A stretch of DNA of 64,000 nt from Diadema setosum (Eukaryota; Echinodermata; Echinoidea; Diadematoida; Diadematidae): assembly GCF_964275005.1 (NCBI RefSeq), contig NC_092700.1:15780617-15844616 (forward strand), written 5' to 3'. Both the position numbers and the translations under genes were made by a program. A model generated the notes under the pieces. It saw only the letters and a list, made by a program, of their open reading frames with translations, had not been told where the DNA came from and searched no databases. This document shows, in pieces, positions 42,718 through 55,207 of the stretch (position 1 is the stretch's first letter; each line of letters begins with the position of its first letter).

Positions 42718-45700
42718 CACACACCAAACATAATCTGACACAGTATCCTTAGACAGACAGACTTACGCACACACACTGACACACACTTACACACACACTC
42801 CATACAAATATTACACAGCACGCAAGAAAAAAAAAATCACTCATGGACCATACCATTGAAAAGCTCCTGACTAAATCATCAATGCCTTAATTTGACAACC
42901 TGACAGCGTCTCTGATAATCAATTTTACCCTCATAATAAGCAAAGCTAAACTGGACATTCAAACAAATACATCACTAGACAGTGCTAGCTATAACAGGAA
43001 CGGAACGTGATGTTGTTGCTGTTTTTGTGTGGGTTATAGATAGATTCATTTAAATCCTATCTAGTCCTCAAAGAGATCCATCATCGTTTGTGCCGCTTTT
43101 CTGTCTCATGTTAATGAGGGGGATCAAGAAAGCATCAAAGACGAAGAAAAAAAATCACGCAATGTGTAAAGTATTCCAAGATCGCATTGCATTTAGCAAA
43201 TCTAGTTCGATAGATATGAAAAGATACAAAACTAAAACAAGTTCATTATACTGAACTTTCAAATATGAAAACAATCCTCTCCTCCAAGTGGATCTTGACG
43301 GAGTATTGGGAAATTTGATGTTAATTTGCACTCATAGGTGTTCCTTCAAGGAACTATACGTCTCCGTCGTACGTTATAAATATTTCATTTTTCGAGGTAC
43401 AGTAAGGTACAATTATGTTTGCGTGAGCCATGAAAAACAATGCCAAAAAAAATGTGTCTCTCGCAAATATAGGAATGAAGACATAATTTTTGTAAGCAAT
43501 TGAGATGTAAAAGAACACCAACATTAGAATGATAATTTCACATTTCTGACATTTTGTGTCTTTCCCCTCCAATGACGATAAATCTATGAGCTGGATTACA
43601 AAGCGTGCTGATTCAATATAATCATGACAGTAGGCATGACCGGATATGGTCTGCATGTGCAACAATATACGTAAATTCCAAAATTCAATCCGTCGAATCG
43701 AAATCTAATCTGATTTTGTTGTCAAGACTCTGTGGGGCCATAATCTGCTGTCATTTGAATAAACTTCTGTACACATTTAAATTATGTGTTATATGGATGG
43801 TGGTTTGAGTCTGTTCATGCTCGTTATTTCTGTGGCATAGTATGTGAATTTCCTGGTAAATTGTAAACTCTCTCCTATCAATATAACGTGTCCAACAATT
43901 ATTTCCCGCCCAAATTATGATCTTGGTAAAAAAAAAAAAAAAAAATGAGTAACAAAGTTCTTGTGGCCGCTCAAAAATAAACGACTTGCCGAACAAAATT
44001 AATTGGTAGTTGCGTATAGTAAATCAATCTGACAAAATGAGCAATGGTATCCGGCAGTCTTATTCAAGTTTTCGTCCATTCGTCATATTTTCGTCTTTGG
44101 TCATTCATGACAATAGTTTTGTCTTTTCGGTCACTCAAATTCGTGAATGAGCATGGATATTGGAAATGAGTGCAATCAAACTAAGAATGTGAGATTCCTG
44201 TGAAGTAGGAAAACATAATAGGGTGGGCTTTGAGAGATGCTAGTTCATGTGCATGGCAATGACGTTGTTATGCTCATTTGGCAAATACCAGAAACATTAT
44301 TCTTTTATTTTTCACGTCAATCTGAGTTAGAAATTTGATTCCTTTTGTAAAAATGGGGCTTTGATTTCGTATAAATGCCCATGTTCTCCCTTGTAACTAA
44401 TCCACTATCGTACAGAAAGTTGGCATGATTACCGGAAAAAATATCCACAGGTGAGAATATGATAAGCATAAAGAACACAAACAAACAAAAAAGAATAATG
44501 AAAAAGACAAGAAACCAAAGAATTAGTGAATCTAGAGTTTATCTGAGTATCACAACTTCAGCTTTCACGTATTGTTGTATATATATATAATAATCCAAAG
44601 CTGAATACAACGGAGGGGGGGGGGGGGGGGGTCGGCAGAGAGATATGACGTCCATTTGCATATTCTGTCAACCGATCGTCAACACCTACCAAGTTTGCTC
44701 ACAAAATGAAACTTACGTTTTCAACAAGAAGATGAGTATGTTGAAAAAAAATGACCCCAGCTTAGTCTCAAACAGGGCACGGAGGGCACGGGAGGGGCAT
44801 CCCTGGATTTGTCATTAACAATCTTGAAACACATACACACAGCACTAACTTAGCTCTATCCCTTCTCGCACCAGTATGGTGGGCCATAGCCTGTATCATA
44901 GGCTAGAGCATCCTTGAATATGAATATCGTTGGTTGTAATTGTGGTTTTTGTTCAGATGTTTCTTCCTTTTTTGTATTTTCGTACCTTAAGTATCTTAGC
45001 CTTATGATGTTGTACAATTCGTATTTCTTTCTTTGCATTGCATTCTGCATACATCTAATCTGTTAAGTTTGCCGTTACAACCGATCTCGTTTTGTCCGTA
45101 TGCTTATACACTCCTGGCATTTGCTCATTGATATCGAAGAAAAGCAAGTTTCTACTTGAAAAGAAACCATGTATGTATACTATTTCACGCATAGATTCAA
45201 GTAAAATGCAAAACTGTTCCATGCGTAGTATATAATTTGTCTTTATATTGTTTCATTTCACTTTCGATGAGCTTCTACTATGATATGATAACAATATTTC
45301 TGTTTAGCTAAGATCGAACCGGTGCAATGTACAGGGAATTCCATTTCTTTTTGTAGATACACATGTAGCAAGACTACGATGTGATATTTATGGTATTGTA
45401 AGTAATACACGAATGTACTCTTCTACTCGTGTTTATTATCGTCCTTTCACTCACACTGGCTGCGCACGCATTCACACACACCTACTCCAGGCTCATCCAT
45501 ACACTCAATACATTTATACGCATACTTTGCAAAACTCATTCTCAATGTTTCACTCAACCATACAAACAGTTGTAAAGAAATAAATAGTGGCAGAAGACAA
45601 CATATACTTACACAACACATACACATGAAATTCTTAGGGTAGGAGAATACGTATATAAATGTTGTTTCATATACTATATTAAATATAGATAAGCTCAGTA

Positions 45701-46329
45701 TATGCAAAATACTTACAATAATTTCTGGAATCTATCACGTTTTCGTTATCAAAGTTTACTACAGGCAAAAAAGAAATTATATCGAAATGACATGATATAT
45801 ATTTCTAACATTTTTATGGTTCACTTTTGTGCAATTTGCTTACTTGAATATACTTCAAACAATAAATCACTATCTAGCACTTTCCAAAACGCCCTTTACT
45901 GTTATTGTTTCATTGCTGCAGAGAAACATGATGAAATTATTATAAAGTTAAACTCTGTCAAATGTATCAATATGAATACAAAATAAAACGTTTAAACAAA
46001 TTACCGTGCATTTAGAAACTGTTGTTTCAGGAATTAATTCAGTTTGCCGATTAAGCGGATGTGAATATTTCATTACGGGAGGGACGGAAATACTGGTGGC
46101 GCAACAACATTCTGACAACAAAACGAATCACCACCACCAATAATATCAAACTTAAAGTAACCAAAAAAACTTTATTCTTCTATCGCCTCAAACAGCATCG
46201 TCCCAGTCTCAGTTCATCTTCTTTCCAACGTAGACCGAACAGGCCATACCAGGCCAGACCATGCATATTCATGACAATTCGTTTACAATATTCTACCCAT
46301 TACAATGTATTTGAAAAGCCGAAAAATGC
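42718..46329. other. Intergenic stretch between GPCR-5 promoter and GPCR-6
   Basis: 42718-44708 is the upstream part of unit Q. It contains CA-rich sequence near 42770-42800 and a G run at 44612-44630. 44709-46329 shows no counterpart elsewhere that I can see and no gene; its open frames are short and AT-rich. The 3' flank of GPCR-6 (46070-46329) does not resemble the 3' flanks of the other receptors. Confidence 0.55.
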
Positions 46330-47736
46330 TTAGACATCGACACTGAAAATTGTTGAATCTGTTTCACCTGTTATTTTTTCGCTGAACAAAGCTGTTCTTC
46401 TCGATGTCCTAGTGGTTGATTTGAACAACTCTCCTATTGCTTTGCGGAATTCAGGATTCCGAATCGTGTAAATGACAGGATTTGCGCAAGAATTGCAGAA
46501 GGCTAGGACAACCAAAGCAGAACTGAGAGGGCTGTACAAATAAGACGTTGGCAAAAATCGAAAGTTGTACAAGAGATATGCCGTCTGTGTTGGTGCCCAA
46601 GAGATGAGGAAAACGACGACAACAAGGAACAGAATCTTGAGAACACTTTTCCTTGCCACGAGGTACCTAGCTGACGGTTTTGAGTTTTTACAGTTGTAAT
46701 CTTCTCCCAGCCATTGGCGGGATTGTCGATGGAGCACCAGTGCGGTGAGAGCCTGGGCTACAATCATTATTAAAGCCGGTATGAGAAACTGAACAAGGTA
46801 AAGCATACAACCTGAGGTAACCTGGGAAAGCCGTGACTGAAATGACACAGCGCACTCGTCGTTCTTTGCACCAGCCACAAATAATTCGAATACATTTGCA
46901 AGAAACGCAACCAGCCATGTCACGGCAACAACTCTTCCAACCCTTTGCCGTGTTACAAGACGCTTGAAATGAAGAGGGTGGGCAATCGCTATGTATCTCT
47001 CTATTGGAATCAAGGTCAGAGTGAATATGGAGGCATCCACTGAAACCCACATTAACATGGACGTGTAAACCACCTTGCAGAAGATATTCCCTAGCCATGT
47101 TCCAGGAACCCTAAGTGGCGTAGGCAGCGGAATCATGAACACTGACGTTAAGAAATCCGCAACGGCCAGAGCACCGATCAATGTATCTGTCGACCTGCAA
47201 GTGTGGCGCCTTTGGAATAACACCAGTATCACGATCAGATTTCCCACTATTCCTAGAACGGACATTGCAAGCTGCGGAATTGTCACCCATGTCCATGTAA
47301 CTGACTGCCACTTCCAAATGGGTAAGGAGTCCTCATATTGCCCCGTTAAATTCAGCGTACTAATGTCAGCAGTCTCTGTATAGATTTCTGTCTGATTTCC
47401 ACGGTTTATTCCAATCACATTAAAATCCATTCGTGGAAATGTCTTGATTTGAACGCTTTTGTCGTACTGTTGTGTTGTGTCGTTATGCAGGCCTAAGGAT
47501 CTCGTTTCGCACCGAGTAGAAACTAAATCATTTTCTAATGGTTGGGCATGTGTCGTCAAATTGCCGTGGATGACCTTGATGCTTGAATTACTTTCAAAAT
47601 GAACAAGCAGTGCCTCCGTAGTATTTGTGGTAGCATATTGAGGGGCTGTAGTTTTGACCGGTTGTCCTGTAACTGAAGGATGAACCGTTGAAGATATGAT
47701 GAGGAGAATGAACTTCCAAGTTTTCAGTACCCTCAT
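46330..47736 (-). CDS. GPCR-6: class A seven-transmembrane receptor, intact
   Basis: 468 residues in one exon. Signal peptide about 1-24. The ectodomain has the most sequons in the array (N38, N50, N59, N85, N114, N129) and one unpaired cysteine (C76). ERY at 246-248, NPVIY at 419-423, TM3/loop 2 cysteine pair present. TM6 reads SWAPTQ in place of SWTPTQ. The tail ends IFSVDV, keeping the PDZ-like end. The start follows the acceptor TTCTTTACAG (exon from 47752); the longer in-frame extension upstream is intronic. Predicted intron 1 is 47753-49451. Ligand unknown. Confidence 0.93.
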   Translation of the reverse strand: MRVLKTWKFILLIISSTVHPSVTGQPVKTTAPQYATTNTTEALLVHFESNSSIKVIHGNLTTHAQPLENDLVSTRCETRSLGLHNDTTQQYDKSVQIKTFPRMDFNVIGINRGNQTEIYTETADISTLNLTGQYEDSLPIWKWQSVTWTWVTIPQLAMSVLGIVGNLIVILVLFQRRHTCRSTDTLIGALAVADFLTSVFMIPLPTPLRVPGTWLGNIFCKVVYTSMLMWVSVDASIFTLTLIPIERYIAIAHPLHFKRLVTRQRVGRVVAVTWLVAFLANVFELFVAGAKNDECAVSFQSRLSQVTSGCMLYLVQFLIPALIMIVAQALTALVLHRQSRQWLGEDYNCKNSKPSARYLVARKSVLKILFLVVVVFLISWAPTQTAYLLYNFRFLPTSYLYSPLSSALVVLAFCNSCANPVIYTIRNPEFRKAIGELFKSTTRTSRRTALFSEKITGETDSTIFSVDV

Positions 47737-49451
47737 GCTTATTCTTCTCTTCCTGTAAAGAACATTATGATAACTATTGGCATCAAACATGAACATGCGT
47801 GGAGTTGTCTTGTCTTTTGTGAGTACTATCAAGTGCACCATCATTCGACGTTCACTTGGACGTTGAAAACGTGCTATAGTAATACAAACAGATGAAATTT
47901 CATTAAAATCGAAAATGAGACAGCCGTGGACATTTATAATGACTGTTTTATGAAACTTTGACATTTCGTATTGCCATGTATGTAAAATCAGATGATAGTA
48001 TGTCAATGCAAAACAAGTCTTCTCTGACCAACTAGTGAATCACAACCATTACATCTCTTTAATGAAGTCATGAGACAAAAACTTTCATCTTTCGCACATT
48101 ATTGTTTCTTTGCTGTAAAAATTGATAAACCTCAATTCTTGCGGACTTTGGTTGCTAATAACATGTATGGTACCTTTTTTTTTCAGATATGTAGCCACCG
48201 ACCAGCGGGAGAGTCTTTGGGTTACACAATAATCATTACATCTACTTCTATTTGGTTTTTGAGATTATGACCAAAATTACTCTTTCACAAAATATAAGTA
48301 AAACTTCAGATTTCGGTCATTTTCACCTCAAAGTTTTACACAGTTTTAGATTTTATAAAGTTTTACAAAGTTTTACCTTATGCTCGTGAAGGAAATACAT
48401 TTGAACATACGGATTATAATTGCATGTTAACCTTGTCTACATAGCTTAGAAAGACAATGTCTTTTCAGCAGAACACGTTTCGATCCAAATTTAGGTAGTT
48501 TTTGTCAAAATGTTGTCCAGCCGATGTAATCACAAGACGAGCAAAAAGAAAAAAAAAAAAAACTTCCAAGTCAGGACGCACCGGTAGGGCCTTCATAGAT
48601 ATGGCCGAATTTCTGAATTTAGCCACTGAATTACGGCCTGAATTAAAGCCTGCTGGTAATAATTACAACCAGTCTGTCATGCATGATTGTATAATATCTA
48701 CTGACTTCTGATTCATTGATTGAAGAGACTAATTGAGATAGTCAGTGATTGGAATAGTTAGTAGGATCGGTGGGCTGACTCGCATGGCTTCTGCTCCCTA
48801 GCTCTTCGTTTTAGACGGCCTTTGAAGACTACCATCATGACCATTCACCAGACATTTTAAGATGCCAGAATACGGCTCCTTGAGATAATTTTGATAAATG
48901 TCAATACTAAAAGAAACAATATCGGTTATAAATGCTGACCGTATATTCGGGGTTTCATCTTCAAAAAGCATGGATTCCATTAAGAATCCGTTATATGACA
49001 ACCCCAGCTACATAGATTGTCTTAATTTAATTTATGTGATCGAAAAAGATAATTGTCTATGATTGGTTTGGATACACCATAAGATTGAAATGGAAATAAA
49101 GTAACAATCAATTAATGTAGATGTTGAAAGATACATTAATTGTACGATGCTTCAGCAGCGTTGTAGAACGTTGCAACAGAATTTCGTAAGAACTGATTTA
49201 CTTAGTCCCTTATGTTTAAAAAGCATCGAGAGTACAATGTTTTATTCCTTAGAATGATTAAGGTATTAAGCAAAATATTACTAATTCCGTCAATGAACAG
49301 TAACAATATGATCCTGCTATTGTCTGATTAACTAAGAAACATTATTTCTGAGAAATCAAAACCTAGGCTTATCATGAAATATTAAACTCCCTTTTCAGTT
49401 CAGAACTGGTATTCTTTTGCATGCCTTAGTAAATTATGTGGTAAATCTTAC

Positions 49452-49612
49452 CCGAAGCAGTGGAATTCCTGAGCACAGATTAGCAATATCAGCAGTTCAC
49501 GTATACATCAGCACTTCGTTGAATGATGCATTCGAACTGCACGTCTTTTGGCTTAAATAGTCGGCGTCAAAAGATGCGCATGAGCAGAGTATAGGTTGAA
49601 TTCAGCCAATGA
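49452..49612 (-). promoter_or_regulatory. Promoter module and exon 1 of GPCR-6 (predicted)
   Basis: Minus strand: ATTGGCTGAATTCAACC, GCTCATGCGCATC, TTTGACGCCGAC, TATTTAAG, TGCAGTTCGAATG. Donor CTTCGG before GTAAGA (49451). Two tiny upstream ORFs are possible: MYT at 49497-49508, and an earlier ATG giving MHHSTKC. A short CA-rich tract lies upstream at 49656-49680. Confidence 0.65.
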
Positions 49613-49680
49613 CGATACACGCCAAACATGCGATGAGGCATATTACCCTTTAACATGCACACACACACACAAACACGCAA

Positions 49681-51506
49681 ACATAGCGGAGCACGCGAGA
49701 ACTAAATCAATCATGCCCCAGAGCGCCATAAAGCTTCGGACTAAATCAACAACGGAATTTGACCTTGCTTCTGATAACTAAACTTATCTGTGCGATATAA
49801 AGTAAAGCCAGAAAGCCAGACGAAACACTTACAAAAATACATCACTAGCTACATCACGAATGGCCTGATTCTGGTTTTTTTATACGAGCTATAGATATTT
49901 TCACATAAATGTCGATCATTTATGCAAGATATCCATTACCTTTTATTCTCTGTTCTGTCTTATTTGAGATGAGATAGGTCAATGAAGCATTAGATACAAA
50001 AGAAAAGAATCGATTTATCCAATGTGCTCATGTAGGCTAAGACGGCCATTGCAGTTTACAAATCCAGTTTGATAGCTGTAAAAAGCGAGAAGAGTATAGT
50101 AAGCTTATTTTACGCAACCATCCAGATTGAAAGAAATCATCCCCTCCGAAGGGAGTCTTACAAGAATATGGAAAATGTGAAATTAATGCTACTTTGGCGT
50201 GGCAGGCGTCCCCTTGAAGACACTTGACATGTCCCTCCTTGGTTCTATTGTAAGACTAATTTTTGATTGCGAAGAAAATTCATGCAGAGTAGGCTGCGAA
50301 TTCTAATAAGGACTGGAATTTTTTATTTTTATTCATCGTCCATAGTTCAGTCAGGTGCAAGAAATTTGCGTGAACCGTAAAAGTAGGAATGCAAAAGGTT
50401 GTGTCTTTCTCAAATGTAGAAAAGAAAACATCATTTTTGTAAGCAATTGAGATGAGAAAGAATACCAGCATTTGGTATTACTGGAACTTTGCTTCTTTCC
50501 CCTTCAATGCCGACGAATTGCGAGAAGCGACCCCCACAACCCCCCATCACGAGTGCGACCCCTACAACGAGTCATACAGGCCACGAGTCATACAGCCCGT
50601 GAGCATGACACCAGGCAAATAGGCCCCATTAGTCAGACACTAGGCAAACAAGACCCAGGAGTCGGACACTCATTACAATGTCATCATGGGGCTTCATGTC
50701 GGACTCGTGGACCTTGTTTGGCTAGTTTAAAACTCATGGACCTTATTTCCTTATGGTGTCGAATTCATGGGACTTGTTTGCCGAATAAATCACCAAAGCA
50801 TTTTACAAAACTCATTGACAAGAGTTTCGAATCAACCGAAATATCATGTTTTACACACACTACAGGTTTCTTCACCTTCCGCCGAGGTGATATTTTCCCC
50901 CATTCGAATAGTTGCCTTTTCTTTAACATCGATTCGTGATTGAGTCTTGATTTAAATGAAATCTGTCACAATATAATGACACAGATAGATATCACAATTT
51001 TAAAAGTCTAAGTACATAATGATGTGAGCGAATGATTTTAATGAGAAGAATTAAATTGATGCATAAAGGCAAAAGACAAAAAATACGCATAAAATTCAAA
51101 GGTCAAGAGATTGTCGTTTATATTGTTTAATTGTTGTGTAATCATGACTTTATTCAAGTTCAAAGCAATTTGATTGAAACTTTGCAAAGTAAGTGTTGAA
51201 AGTTACATTACGACACAAAATTGCCATATCGTATACATATGCTATGAGATATCTGTAGATATCACTCCATTACAATAACAATTAAATATTTATCCTTCGT
51301 AGTATCTCTGTAATAATTCTCGATAATGATAGAAAAAGAAATAAAATAATACCTACACACAGAGAACAATGATAGAAGCTCCGTACATTATTGAAAATCC
51401 ACTGTCTTTAAGATATTTTTTTTTTTTGAGCAGCTTACACATTTTCAAAATTAATCAGATCTAATCCAAGAAAAAGAATGTGCAAGTGAGGAAACGTAAT
51501 AAACTA
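49681..51506. other. Upstream flank of GPCR-6, no gene
   Basis: Contains the ancestral unit block near 50090-50240, an inverted-repeat cluster (50525-50790, listed separately) and AT-rich sequence. The longest plus-strand frame here (50472-50939) runs across the inverted repeats and has no recognisable domain. Confidence 0.5.
50525..50790. repeat. Inverted-repeat cluster around GTCGGACTC / CTTGTTTG words
   Basis: CAAACAAGACCCAGGAGTCG at 50646-50665 faces TGTCGGACTCGTGGACCTTG at 50697-50716. A second, more diverged pair (GGCAAATAGGCCCCATTAGT near 50613 and ATTCATGGGACTTGTTTGCC near 50763) encloses the first. Copies of GAGTCATACAG are repeated near 50568 and 50585. It looks like a decayed foldback element; no clean termini were found. 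Confidence 0.5.
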
Positions 51507-52387
51507 GGTGTTACAAAAAACATCTCCCACTTTTGGCCCTTAATACTTTAAAAAAAATGTATAGCAGATTACACTGACATTGATATGAGCAATAGCTGAT
51601 TATTGTATGTACAATTTTGTTGGAGCTAATTTAAAAATGAAAGCATAAATCAGTTTCATTAAATTCAAGATTTATTTTTAAGTTAGGTTTTAGATTTTGC
51701 TCTATTTTCAACCCTCTTTACAAAAATTTAAATTTGCAACGGGGGTCAATTAGTGTGTATGGGAGTGTGTGGTTTACACCCAGGCAATGGTCCTGAACAA
51801 TGACCAGGGTTTGAATGCTGTGTTACATATTTATAAGAAATTCCACTATCACAGCTAGTCTTTATTCATCCTGAGATGTAGTGTATGCAAGCACATGAAA
51901 ACATGAGCGATTTTTTTCCCCATGCATTTTACCCTTTATCATTTATTCAGACAGCAGTGCCTAGGGCAATCCATCATGAAGTATTGATAAAGCATTCATG
52001 TGCCTTGGAGCAAGTCCCCGTATTAAAAGTCCAGAAGCCTAGTCAGCAGAGCTTTGAAAAGGTGCTATTCGTGGTATTCATGTCTATTGTTCAGGGTCAT
52101 TGCACGCACACACTCACATACACATCATCGGTTCTTGTGTGAAGTTCAGTTGTTTGCTTGGTTTTTTTTTTTTTTTATACAGAGAGTTCAAATTTTACCA
52201 AAATCTGGAATTCAACTGTAAAATTAATCGTGGATTTAACTAAACTCATTCATGCTCTCATATTCAAATCATCTCCAACTAAATTGTACTCTATTCAGCT
52301 ATTACTCATATAAATGACAGTGGTACCTGATGTATAATTTTTGAACTATTGAGGATCAAAAGTGGGAATTTTTCTTTTTGTAACACC
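51507..52387. mobile_element. 881 bp MITE with GGTGTTACAAAAA ends
   Basis: GGTGTTACAAAAA at the left is matched in inverse orientation at the right, and TCCCACTTTTG lies at the same distance inside both ends. TA flanks both sides (51505-51506 and 52388-52389). The open frame at 51885-52142 lies inside and shows no transposase motif. TA duplication suggests Tc1/mariner-type mobilisation. Confidence 0.8.
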
Positions 52388-52702
52388 TATTACATCGCTA
52401 ACATTTAGATAATCTTCTTTTCTGCCATTTCCAAATGTGCGTCCATATCAAACAATAGGTCCCTATGTGTAGCGCTTTGCCGAACGATCTTCAAGATTAT
52501 TGCCTTATTTTTAAAACTTTAGAACTTGAGAAATGATATCCGATAAAACAGGCCCACATACATGATAATCCATTGTGCACCTATGAAAAGTTGATTGGAA
52601 CAATACAGCTGGCCGACAGAATATTTGAATATTAAAGATAATATTAAAACTACACCTAGAATGTCTTCCGATGCAACACGAATAATCAATGTCGGAAAGT
52701 GT

Positions 52703-54100
52703 CTAGACATCTAATTTGAAGATGCTCGAATCTCCGTCACATATTATTTTTTCGCTGAACAAAGCCGTTCTTCCCGATATGCTGGTGGTCGATTTGAACA
52801 ATTCTCCAATCGCCTTGCGGAATTCAGGATTCCGAATTGTGTAAATGACGGGATTTGCGCAAGAATTGCAGAAAGCTAAGACAACCAAAGCAGAACTTAG
52901 AGGGCTGTACAAAAAGGACGTTGGCAAAACACGAAGGTTGTACAAGAGATATGCCGTCTGTATTGGTGTCCACGAGATGAGAAAAACAACGACAACAAGG
53001 AACAGAATTTTGAGAACACTTTTCCGAGCCACAAGGTACTTAGCAGTCTGGTTTGAGTTATGGCAACTTGAATCTTCTCCTAGCCTCTGGCGGGATTGTC
53101 GATGAAGCACCAGTGCGGTGAGAACCTGGGTTACAAGCATTATGAAAGCCGGTATGAGAAACTGAACGAGGAAAAGCATACAACCTGAGGAAACCTGGGA
53201 AAGCCGGGATTGAAATGTAGCAGTACACTTGTCATCCTTCACATGAGTCACAAACAATAAGAAAAAGTTTGCCATGAACGCGACCAGCCATGTCAACGAA
53301 ATTATCTTGCCAACTCTCTGCTGTGTTACGAGCCGCTTGAAATGAAGAAGGTAAGCAATCGCAATGTATCTCTCTATTGGAATCAAGGTCAGAGTGAAAA
53401 TGGAGGCATCCACTGAAACCCACATTAACATGGAAGTGTAAACTACCTTGCAGTAGACAGCCCCTAACCATGTTCCGGGAACCCTGAGTGGCCTAGGCAG
53501 CGGAACTATGAAATCCGCAACGGCCAGAGCACCAATCAGTGCATCAGTCGACCGACAATTGTTGTGCCTTTGGAACAACACCAGTATCACGGTTAGGTTT
53601 CCCACGATACCCAACGTGGACATTGCTAGTTGTGGAACCGTCAACCATGTCCATGTAACTGACTGCCACTTCCAAACTGGCCGGGGGAGGACATGTTCTC
53701 CATCATTTTGCGCAAAAGAAATTGGCGTACCAGTCTCAGTTGTTTCTTTGTAGATTTCAGTAAGATTTTCGCGGTTGATTTCAAAAGTAAGGAAATCATT
53801 CAGTGGAGAAGTCACTGTTTTAAGTCTTTTGTCATGGTATTGGGATGTTCCAATACGTGGACAGCTCTCTCCGACCTGAGTAGAAACTGAACAAGCGTCT
53901 ATTTGTTGTCTATGTGTCGTCAAATTCCTATCAATGACATCAATGTCTGAATGACTTTTAAAGTTGGCGAGTGATGACCTAACACTTTCTGGAGTACAAC
54001 ATCGGGCTGTTGTAGTGTTGGCCGGCTGTGCTGTGATTGTCAGATGAATCGTTCGAGATATGATGACAACAACGATTGTCCGACTTGTCAGCATCCTCAT
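52703..54100 (-). CDS. GPCR-7: class A receptor with a 5-residue TM2 deletion
   Basis: 465 residues in one exon. Signal peptide about 1-24, ectodomain with four cysteines (C34, C35, C70, C80) and sequons at N28, N59 and N112. TM2 reads ALAVADFIVPLP where relatives read ALAVADFFTSVFMVPLP, an in-frame loss of five residues that shortens the helix by more than one turn. Intracellular loop 2 reads AYLLHF in place of AHPLHF, and TRQRV is TQQRV. ERY (243-245), SWTPIQ in TM6, NPVIY (416-420) and the loop cysteine pair are present; the tail ends IFKLDV. The frame is open, but folding may be impaired, so it may be an early pseudogene or a specialised receptor. The start follows the acceptor GTTCATTACAG (exon from 54116). 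Confidence 0.88.
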   Translation of the reverse strand: MRMLTSRTIVVVIISRTIHLTITAQPANTTTARCCTPESVRSSLANFKSHSDIDVIDRNLTTHRQQIDACSVSTQVGESCPRIGTSQYHDKRLKTVTSPLNDFLTFEINRENLTEIYKETTETGTPISFAQNDGEHVLPRPVWKWQSVTWTWLTVPQLAMSTLGIVGNLTVILVLFQRHNNCRSTDALIGALAVADFIVPLPRPLRVPGTWLGAVYCKVVYTSMLMWVSVDASIFTLTLIPIERYIAIAYLLHFKRLVTQQRVGKIISLTWLVAFMANFFLLFVTHVKDDKCTATFQSRLSQVSSGCMLFLVQFLIPAFIMLVTQVLTALVLHRQSRQRLGEDSSCHNSNQTAKYLVARKSVLKILFLVVVVFLISWTPIQTAYLLYNLRVLPTSFLYSPLSSALVVLAFCNSCANPVIYTIRNPEFRKAIGELFKSTTSISGRTALFSEKIICDGDSSIFKLDV

Positions 54101-55152
54101 TTTTGTGTTTATTTTCCTGTAATGAACATAGAATAATATTGTAAATTGATGCAAGGTAATATTTCGAATGTTGTGATCAGTATTCAAATTGATCTTGAAA
54201 ACAAGATGAAATCATACAAACACACTTACAAGATTCAGCAAAATAGAAAAAGAAACAGCAATGCTGACAATATTAAAGACTGCACACGCAAATTAAATGA
54301 TATTTACCATGCAAACGTCTGACAAGTCTTCTCTATACCAAACGACAAATCACTACCAAAATCCCTTGATTAGAAAAAAAAAAAAAACCTTTCACCTCTC
54401 GAACGACATTTCTTCGCTGTGAAACTAATTAATGACAACTCGTGTAGACTTTAGTTGTTGATAGGCCAACATAAATCTTTGACTAGTAAGTTACCAACCA
54501 GTGGGAGGGTTTTGACGTAATAGAATACACTTCCTCTACTGATTTGGCTAGCAAAGTTATGAGCAATAATATAGTTCTTCCATCAAAACAGACGCGTGAC
54601 AGAGAAATCTTCAGATTTCATTTTTTTTTTCTCAATTTCACCTCCAAATTGTGTTAGGCTTTTTTTTAAAATCAGAATTTCTGCATTTAACCCTATAACG
54701 GAAGTTTGTTATAGTGGCACACACAAAAAAAGGGGGAAAAAAGAAATACAACCAATCATATACAAACACGTTTCTACTGGCAGGATCCGTTGTTTAGTCT
54801 GATTAATATAATTCAATATTCAGTATAGGATTGGAGCGTTGACTCGCATGGAACCGGCTCTATAGCTCTTCTTTTACGACTGCCAGATCTAAAAACAGCT
54901 TAACGGTCTTTGAAAGCGAATTCTGCTACACTTTATCAGACATTTTGACAAATACAAAAACGAGCCTTTTACGTGAGTTTCGATGAATTACTACACACAT
55001 TGATTGTGACTATGGAATATCTGATGGGGATATTGTGTACAAAGTTATCGATTTTTCCTAAGAGTCCTTTTTATTACTATCAGGTACCAAATCTAAATTC
55101 TTCTCACTTGATTTTAAAACATGTTTTGTTATCATCCTTTACGATACAAAAG

Positions 55153-55207
55153 TAAGATTGAGGTTTCCCACTATTCCAAGCGTGGTCATTGCTAATTTTC
55201 GAATCGA
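55153..55207 (-). pseudogene. Shard of a receptor gene (TM1 region)
   Basis: On the minus strand this short stretch reads IRKLAMTTLGIVGNLNLT, clearly related to IPQLAMSTLGIVGNLTVI of GPCR-7 TM1, and the DNA words AGGTTTCCCACTATTCCAAG match receptor coding sequence. Both sides are unrelated AT-rich sequence. It lies within the predicted intron 1 of GPCR-7. Probably the last trace of another receptor copy, or a small fragment captured during rearrangement. Confidence 0.7.

Larger units (their letters stand above)
39504..44708. repeat. Older tandem duplication, unit Q (GPCR-5)
   Basis: Second copy of unit P. It begins inside the 3' end of the GPCR-5 coding region (ATCACCTG shared with 34717) and ends at ACAAAATG near 44708, which matches the P end at 39488-39495. 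It contains GPCR-5, its intron, promoter and upstream flank. Confidence 0.8.

Noticed and set aside
44856-45050. 64-residue minus-strand frame in the spacer before GPCR-6
   Set aside because: No domain, no duplicate elsewhere, no splice or start context; length is within chance for AT-rich DNA.
50472-50939. 155-residue plus-strand frame upstream of GPCR-6
   Set aside because: It crosses a cluster of inverted repeats; composition reflects the repeats, and no domain is recognisable.
51885-52142. 85-residue plus-strand frame
   Set aside because: It lies fully inside the GGTGTTACAAAAA MITE and has no recognisable motif.
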